From Haemophilus sp. C1 (GTDB lineage: Bacteria > Pseudomonadota > Gammaproteobacteria > Enterobacterales > Pasteurellaceae): 5,944 nucleotides of DNA. The position numbers and the translations under genes were made by a program. This document shows positions 5,944 to 5,944 of the stretch, one piece after another. Below the pieces are notes generated by a model. That model was not told the origin of the DNA and did no database searches. It was given only the letters and a program-made list of their open reading frames with translations. The stretch is taken from assembly GCF_001276515.1 (NCBI RefSeq), contig NZ_LDVZ01000041.1, positions 1-5,944 on the forward strand, read 5' to 3'. The number at the start of each line of letters is the position of its first letter. Positions within the stretch are counted from its first letter, which is position 1.

Positions 5944-5944
5944 A

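Noticed and set aside
1..5944. Undescribed defence, toxin-antitoxin, phage or CRISPR system
   Set aside because: Every substantial frame is accounted for by known core genes, sodC and one small unknown gene; there are no repeat arrays, transposase or integrase genes, and no paired small genes.

Overview
The window is about 6 kb of AT-rich chromosome from a Haemophilus, most likely H. haemolyticus or a sodC-positive H. influenzae lineage. Three things point there. There are four exact copies of the 9-base Haemophilus DNA uptake signal (AAGTGCGGT or its complement), plus several one-mismatch copies. The protein sequences are Pasteurellaceae-like, close to but distinct from the E. coli orthologues. 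The gene order folB / plsY-narQ-murB-x-rpoH matches what I recall of the H. influenzae chromosome. The presence of a full-length sodC with all metal ligands is the species/lineage clue; many H. influenzae strains lack it or carry an inactive form (recalled knowledge, not checked).

Layout. On the minus strand, at the left, are folB (dihydroneopterin aldolase) and, 87 bases downstream, sodC (periplasmic Cu,Zn superoxide dismutase). Just past the sodC stop is a 50-base imperfect palindrome ending in a T run. It looks like a terminator but is built from sequence resembling IS3-family (IS150-group) insertion-sequence ends. On the plus strand, diverging from folB, is a tightly packed run: plsY (acyl-phosphate glycerol-3-phosphate acyltransferase), narQ (nitrate/nitrite sensor kinase), murB (peptidoglycan precursor reductase) and a 103-residue protein of unknown function. 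Gaps of 41, 9 and 25 bases suggest co-transcription. After a 137-base AT-rich gap with several small inverted repeats comes rpoH (heat-shock sigma factor), with a probable promoter of its own and a strong intrinsic terminator. The last 33 bases could be the end of a convergent gene.

Functionally this is mostly core metabolism and regulation: folate synthesis, phospholipid synthesis, cell-wall synthesis, anaerobic nitrate sensing and heat shock. The only clearly accessory gene is sodC. I see no phage, CRISPR array, toxin-antitoxin or defence system, tRNA or rRNA, and no evidence for an undescribed multi-gene system. The points worth a second look are the sodC junction, the nested inverted repeats ahead of rpoH, and the uncharacterised small gene between murB and rpoH.
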